Below, in pieces: positions 58,697 through 64,000 of a stretch of DNA of 64,000 bases; positions within the stretch are counted from its first letter, which is position 1; every line of letters begins with the position of its first letter. The translations under genes were made by a program, and so were the position numbers. The notes under the pieces are model-generated. The model worked only from the letters and a program-made list of their open reading frames with translations, was not told the DNA's origin and did no database searches. The DNA is from Fodinicola feengrottensis (GTDB lineage Bacteria > Actinomycetota > Actinomycetes > Mycobacteriales > HKI-0501), in contig NZ_WOTO01000040.1 of the NCBI RefSeq assembly GCF_010993775.1, positions 21,489 to 85,488 of the forward strand, in the 5' to 3' direction.

Positions 58697-59482
58697 CTGC
58701 CGCGTACACCTGACGGGCCACCGCCGCCACCGGCTGTGCAGAAGCTGCGCATCCGGTACGCGAAGCGCGGTCGGCTTCGGTTCACTTCGCATCGGGACAT
58801 CGCGCGTGCCTTTGAGCGGGCGTTGCGGCGGGCCGCGGTGCCGATCGCCTATTCGGCGGGGTTCACGCCGCATCCGAAGGTGTCGTGGATGGGTGCCGCG
58901 CCGACCGGGATGGCGAGCGAGGCCGAGTACGTGGAGATCGGGGTGACCCGGCCGTTGGAGCCGGCGGAGTTGGCGGCGGCGCTGGATGCGGCGTTGCCGC
59001 CGGGGATCGACGTGACGCGCGGCGGCGGTGTTCGACGCGGCGGCCGGGGACCGGCCGTTGGCCGAGCAGTTGGACGCCTCGCGGTGGCGGATGGAGCTGA
59101 TGGATCTGTCGGCCGACGCCGGGCAGCAGCTGTTGGAGACCTTCCTCGCGGCCGCCGAGGTGCCGGTGAGCAAACTCACCAAGTCGGGTCGCAAGACCGT
59201 TGACGCTCGTGCCGCGGTCGTACGAGCGAGCGCTGCGCTGCCGGCGCGCCGCTCGAGCGGGGCTCCGGCGCGTCTGTAGCGGGTAACGGCACCGAGTATG
59301 CGATACTGGACGTCGTCGTAAGGCATGTGACGCCGGCCGTACGACCCGATGACATTCTCACCGGCATGTGCGCAGCGGCCAACCTGTCGCCGCCGTCGTC
59401 CGTTCGGATGACGCGGCTGGCGCAGGGGACGCTGACCGCGGCCGGAGACCTGGTTGAGCCATTGGCCACCGACCGGGGCTGA
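58697..59482 (+). CDS. TIGR03936 radical-SAM-linked protein (DUF2344), frameshifted
   Basis: About 260 residues. PRTPDGPPPPPAVQKLRIRY opens the family's typical N-terminus, then AKRGRLRFTSHRDIARAFER and YSAGFTPHPKVSWMGAAPTG. The companion of TIGR03960 proteins; role unknown, possibly a tRNA or cofactor modification factor. Breaks lie near 59025 and 59250; the C-terminus LATDRG-stop is reached at 59482. The family start maps to a CTG at 58697 right after GAGGAGGA; no ATG or GTG is suitably placed except GTG 58736, which would remove about 13 conserved residues. Confidence 0.7.
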
Positions 59483-59629
59483 GTGATGTGGTCGGGGTGC
59501 TGTTCTTTTTCAGTGCCACCACGAGACTTGAGCGGTCCACCAGGTGGGTCGCCTAACTGAAGTAGCAAGTGACACGCCCCTGAGCGGCTGCGTCGGACGC
59601 GCCCGGGGGCGGGATGGAGATATGCCTGC

Positions 59630-62493
59630 ATGCCAACAAGGAAGCGCAGCGGCTCGTCGGCTGACGAAGCCGCCAGAGACGCTGCCGCGAACGCTGACTC
59701 GCCGACCGAGGATTCGGTAAGCAAGCCAGCCAAGACCACCCGACCACGCAAGACCGCCCGGGCCAAGGCGGCTCCGAAGGCTGCCGTCGATCCGGACGTG
59801 CCAGCCATCACACCGGCCGACCCAGCCGCCGAGGCGCCGGTCAAGAAGACCACGCGCCGGCGTACGACCAAGAAGGCCGCCGCCCCGGCGGTCGAGCCGG
59901 TCGACACCGTCGAGGCGGTTGCCGCGGTCGCTGATCCAGTGGTCGCTGAGGCCGTGGTGGAGGCGCCGCCGGCACCGCGCAAGCGGACTCGCCGGGCCGC
60001 GACCCGGGCCGCCGCCCACCCGTTGAGCTACCGGTCGAGCCGGTCGTCGAGCCGCCTGCGGAGGTGGCCAGCCAGCCACCCGAGCTGACGCTGGTGCCGG
60101 AGCTGCCGACCATCTTCGGTGAGCCGGTTGTCGAGCCAGCGCCACGCAGCAGCCGGAGCCGGCCGCCGCGCAAGGCCGCGCTCGCGCCGCCGATGGCGCT
60201 GTTCGTGGCGCCGACCCTGCTGCCCGAGCCGCTCCCGATGGAGCCGGCTGTGGTCGAGGCGCCAGCCGACGAAGAGGTCGAAGAAGAGACCGCCGAGGCG
60301 GTCGAGGACGAGGCTGCCGCGGAGTCCGCCGAAGACGATGGCGACGGGTCGGCCGAGAGCCGGCGCCGCCGCCGGGGCCGTCGTGGCCGTGGCCGCGGCC
60401 GGGGGTGGTGCCGACGGCACCGACGACACCGCCGCCGATGCTGAGCCCGCCGCTGAAGACACGGCGAAAACGCAGGTCAGCGACGAGGCGGAAGAGACAG
60501 AAGAAGCCGAAGACAGTGCAGTTGAGGACGGCGCCGCCGAAGGTGCTGGCGATGCCACCCGTCGGCGTCGTCGCCGCCGCCGCGCCGGGGCGGCGCCGAG
60601 GGTGCCGACGACCAGGCCGACGATGAGTCGGTGCCGACTGAGGTGCACGTCAGAGCACCTCGTACGGAGTCCAAGGCGGAACCGGAGAAGCACGTCGAGG
60701 ACGACGGTGTCCGCGGTGTCCGCGGGCTCGACCCGGCTGGAGGCCAAGCGCCAGCGCCGCCGGGATGGCCGGGACCAGGGCCGCCGCCGCCCGCCGGTGC
60801 TCACCGAGGCCGAGTTCCTGGCGCGCCGGGAAGCCGTCGCGCGAACCATGGTCGTACGCCAGCGTGGCGAGCGCACCCAGATCGCGGTTCTTGAGGACGG
60901 CGTGCTGGTCGAGCACTACGTGACCAAGGCGTCCTCCACGTCGTACGCGGGCAATGTCTATCTCGGCCGCGTGCAGAACGTGCTGCCGAGCATGGAGGCG
61001 GCGTTCGTCGACATCGGTAAGGGACGCAACGCGGTGTGCTCTACGCCGGCGAGGTCAACTGGGACCTGGCCGGCATGGACGGCAAGCCGCGCAAGATCGA
61101 GCAGGCCCTCAAGTCCGGCGACGCGGTGCTCGTCCAGGTCACCAAGGACCCGGTCGGTCACAAGGGCGCCCGGCTGACCTCGCAGGTGAGCCTGCCCGGT
61201 CGTTTCCTGGTGTACGTGCCGGAAAATGAGATGACCGGGATCAGTCGTAAGCTGCCGGACAACGAGCGCAAGCGGCTGAAGACGGTCCTGAAGAAGGTTG
61301 TCCCGGAAAACGCCGGCGTCATCGTGCGTACGGCCGCCGAGGGTGCCAGCGAGGAGGAGCTGCGCGGCGACGTGGCCCGGCTGGAAGCCCAGTGGCAGGC
61401 GATCGTCAAGGCCCAGCAGGCCGCCGGCTCCAACGCGCCGACGCTGCTTTACGGCGAGCCTGACCTGGTGATCCGCGTCATTCGCGACATCTTCAACGAG
61501 GACTTCGCGTCGCTGGTGGTCTCCGGTGACGGCGGCAACGATGACGCTTGGGAGACCGTGCGTGAGTACGTCGGGCACGTCTCGCCGGATCTGGTCGAGC
61601 GACTTTCCCACCACACCGGCGAAAAAGACGTGTTCACCGAATATCGGGTGGACGAGCAGCTGGCCAAGGCGCTGGACCGCAAGGTCTGGTTGCCGTCCGG
61701 CGGTTCGCTGGTCATCGACCGCACTGAGGCGATGACGGTCGTCGACGTGAACACCGGCCGGTTTACCGGCCAGGGCGGCAACCTTGAGGAGACCGTCACC
61801 AGGAACAACCTGGAGGCGGCCGAGGAGATCGTCCGGCAGCTGCGGCTGCGGGACATCGGCGGCATGATCGTCGTCGACTTCATCGACATGGTCCTGGAAA
61901 GCAACCGTGAGCTGGTCCTTCGCCGGCTGACCGAGTGCCTGGGCCGGGATCGTACGAAACACCAGGTCGCTGAGGTCACGTCGCTGGGTCTGGTCCAGAT
62001 GACCCGCAAGCGGGTCGGCCAGGGTCTGTTGGAGGCCTTCAGCGAGACCTGCGAGCACTGCCACGGTCGCGGGTTGATCATCCACACTGAGCCGATCGAG
62101 CACCACCAAGGTGGCGGTCAGCAGCAGCAACAGCAACGGCAGCAGCCGGAGGAGTCGACCGGCGGTGGGCGGCGCAAGCGCAACCGCGGCCGGTCCGGTT
62201 CGCCGGCGGCTCACGACGAGTCGTCGAACGGCGTGGTGACGGCGGACGAGCTGTCCACCGAGGACGACGACACTGTTTTGGCCACCACAGCTGAGGCTGG
62301 TGCGGTTGCCGAAGCCGTGCGGGACGCTGAGCCGGTGTCCGCCCAGCCAGCTCCGGAGGTTCCGGCCGTCGAAGCTGTTGTTGTGGAGGCCGCTGAGCCG
62401 GTCGCGGCGGCGCCGCAGGGGACCCGTCCTCGGCGGGCTCGTCGGGCCGCCTCTCGACCCGCCGGTCCGCCACCGGTGCCGGTCGGCAGCTGA
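59630..62493 (+). CDS. rne: Ribonuclease E/G family protein, multiply frameshifted
   Basis: RNase E/G of about 950 residues. A long N-terminal Ala/Pro/Glu/Arg-rich extension (residues 1 to about 400) precedes the catalytic core: S1 domain GNVYLGRVQNVLPSMEAAFV, then VVDVNTGRF and MIVVDFIDM, whose two Asp coordinate catalytic Mg, and CEHCHGRGLI, the Zn-link Cys pair. The C-terminal tail has poly-Gln and Arg-rich stretches. It initiates mRNA decay and rRNA processing. Breaks near 60015, 60398, 60590, 60730 and 61035, mostly in low-complexity GC runs. ATG 59630 with GATGGAGA upstream. A terminator follows. Confidence 0.88.
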
Positions 62494-62503
62494 CAGTTCG
62501 AAG

Positions 62504-62540
62504 AACGCCCCTTTCTCGCACTTCGGGAAAGGGGCGTTTT
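62504..62540 (+). terminator. Intrinsic terminator after rne
   Basis: AACGCCCCTTTC (62504-62515) and GAAAGGGGCGTT (62527-62538) form a 12-bp stem with an 11-base loop, followed by a short T-run. Typical Rho-independent terminator. Confidence 0.8.
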
Positions 62541-62678
62541 GCTGTGTTCGTACGGCCGGATGGTGACAGTCCGCGCAAGACCGTTTGTTTTTTTCGCGCC
62601 CAGATCGCCTTGGCTCAGCGGCCAGATCGTGGTTGGCTGCCCGCTGTAGCGTGAAACAACCAGCCCTGGAGCCCGCCG

Positions 62679-63878
62679 ATGTCTCAGGATTCCTTTACGT
62701 CAACGGAAAACCCGGTGACCAGGAGGCGGTTGATCACGGCCGCCGCGGCGGCCGGTGGCGCGGTGCTGGGAGCCACCGCCCGTGCCAGCGCCGGCGGCGG
62801 CCGCTGACCCGAGCTTGTATTCGGTCGCGCTGGACAGCTTTCCGGGTGCCACCGACGACGCGAAACTGGACTCGGCGTTGAGTTATGTGGCCACGCAGAC
62901 GTACAAGCCGACCATTCAGCTCGGCACCCGGCAGACTACTTTCGGCAAAACCAGGCTGCTTTTCGACGGTTTCAGCATCAGTGGGCCGGCCGGGGTGGGC
63001 ACCGAGTTCAGCTTCACGAACAAGGTGAAGATCAGTACACCCGGCACCGGCTGGCTGGATGTGCCGGCGCCCAAGGGTCAGGGGCATTTATATCGGCGGG
63101 CTCTGTTTTGAAGGTGACTCGAACACGACTTTTTTCGTCGACCACGACAACAATGGGCCGGTGCTGTGGGCGTCCACCATTCGTGATGTGGGATTCAATC
63201 TCTTCAGACATGTCATCTGGGGTGCTCACGATGCCGTCACTTTCGACGGTTTCTGGGACGTGAACAACTGCTACGACACCGAGTTCAAGCTGTGGGGATC
63301 GGACAGCAACTACTTCACCAACGGGTTGCTGATCGATTCCCCGAACACCGGCACCGGCAACCGCTATCACGTGTGGGCGCCCTGGCTCGGTAAGACGACC
63401 TTCGGACCGATGTTCATCACCGGCAAGGCGAACACTACGCCGATGCGCATTGACGGCGGTCGCGGAATTGTCGTACAAGCGGCACGTTTCGAGGCGCAGC
63501 AAGGAAATCCAACGCTCGGATCGCAGCTGCTGATCACCGGCGGCACCTTCGTACGGATCCGCGACCCGTGGTTCTTTCAACGGCATGTCGGCGGCTGGCT
63601 CGACCGGCCACAGCACTCCGGCGTACGACAAGGGAATCGTCACCATCACCGGCGGCTCGAATATCGTGATCGACGGCGCGATGTTCAGCGACGGCGACGG
63701 TAACCAGACGGGTGCGACAGCAGCCGGCACCCCGCACGTCTACGTCGGCGGTGGCACCGGAGTCCGCCTTCGCAACCTGCAGGCCTCGACCTCGGACCAA
63801 CTGAGGGTCGTACGAGCGGCAACGGTCAACGCGTCCGCGATCGTCACCGACCCGGACGTGACCGTGACGGTCGGCTGA
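62679..63878 (+). CDS. Tat-exported right-handed beta-helix-like protein, frameshifted
   Basis: About 395 residues. It opens MSQDSFTSTENPVTRRRLIT, a twin-arginine signal (TRRRLI) followed by an Ala/Gly-rich hydrophobic stretch and ARASA cleavage region. The mature part has the short strand repeats of right-handed beta-helix (pectate-lyase-like) proteins: GGLCFEGDSNTTFFVDHDNN, GITITGG-like units such as VTITGGSNIVIDGAMFSDGD. Breaks near 62795, 63075 and 63590. The enzyme activity cannot be assigned; no catalytic residues are identified. It is likely folded in the cytoplasm before export. Confidence 0.65.
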
Positions 63879-63926
63879 CGTGCGCACCACTCGCCACCGA
63901 TCCACTGCGTGAGATAGCGTGGGGAC

Positions 63927-64000
63927 GGAGTGACGGCGGGGTGCCGCGAGGCTGAGATCACACCCGTCGAACCTGATCTAGTAAGACTAGCGAAGGGACC
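63927..64000 (+). promoter_or_regulatory. TPP riboswitch (THI element), cut by the window end
   Basis: CGGGGTGCCGCGAGGCTGAG (63937-63956) and CCGTCGAACCTGATC ... CTAGCGAAGGGA (63964-63998) match the conserved CTGAGA and CGAACCTGATC...GCGAAGGGA parts of the thiamine pyrophosphate riboswitch. The controlled gene, probably a thiamine synthesis or transport gene, starts beyond 64000. Confidence 0.92.

Overview
The window is high-GC DNA from an actinomycete. The evidence is the GC-rich codon use, many GTG starts, ATGA/GTGA gene overlaps, and the actinobacterial orders tig-clpP1-clpP2-clpX and valS-folC-DUF4233-ndk. There is also an ileS gene under a T-box leader with a very short stem I, a putative ClgR operator before clpP1, and DUF222-HNH and DUF4233 proteins. 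The genus cannot be named from sequence alone. No rRNA, tRNA, CRISPR array or prophage was seen.

A caution governs the whole annotation. About 50 single- or few-base reading-frame breaks occur in 64 kb, including in genes that should be indispensable (clpX, ileS, valS, folC, ndk, the RNase E/G gene). In clpX, ndk and folC the break can be placed at one extra or missing base in a short G/C run. I read these as assembly or sequencing errors. Each such gene is given as one CDS spanning its pieces, with the approximate break position.

Layout: 0-5 kb holds a phosphotriesterase-like hydrolase divergent from a CGNR zinc-finger regulator across two matching 21-bp dyads, then a beta-lactamase-fold hydrolase and two small genes. 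4.7-11.1 kb is a catabolic island. A GlnQ-type ATPase and a fused binding protein-permease diverge from a GntR regulator, which leads a DUF1989-pxpA-pxpB-pxpC operon for 5-oxoproline (or related lactam) use. Two TTGT-N3-ACAA operators sit between the two arms. 11-19 kb carries assorted enzymes: a DUF885 protein, a flavin reductase, a glyoxalase, a haloacetate-dehalogenase-like hydrolase with an NAD-binding oxidoreductase, and an aminotransferase divergent from an FAD oxidase. 19.4-23.8 kb is protein quality control (tig with a His/Asp tail, clpP1, clpP2, clpX). 23.9-30.7 kb is the most interesting accessory block: an MFS transporter, a 59-aa class II lanthipeptide precursor, a hairpin attenuator, a LanM synthetase and a STAND/TPR ATPase. 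30.7-36.6 kb is more mobile: hydrolase-TetR, an IS630 remnant, an HNH endonuclease, and a predicted glycerophosphotransferase-like protein containing a CCCGGGA heptanucleotide array.

36.7-44.5 kb holds small membrane genes, a GNAT acetyltransferase, valS-folC-DUF4233, ndk and a protein of aspartate-rich calcium-type repeats. 44.7-48.2 kb is the conserved ATP-grasp / alpha-E / transglutaminase operon. 48.3-53.1 kb has a luciferase-like oxidoreductase, a small secreted protein and T-box-ileS. 53.1-56.3 kb contains three tandem paralogues of a Pro/Gly/Tyr/Gln-rich single-pass membrane protein. 56.5-62.5 kb is the TIGR03960-TIGR03936-RNase E/G block. The window ends with a Tat-exported beta-helix-like protein and a TPP riboswitch whose gene lies just outside.

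Two families of dispersed palindromic intergenic repeats (about 160-165 bp at 36.5 and 44.5 kb; about 61 bp at 16.6 and 58.5 kb) look like small non-autonomous elements.
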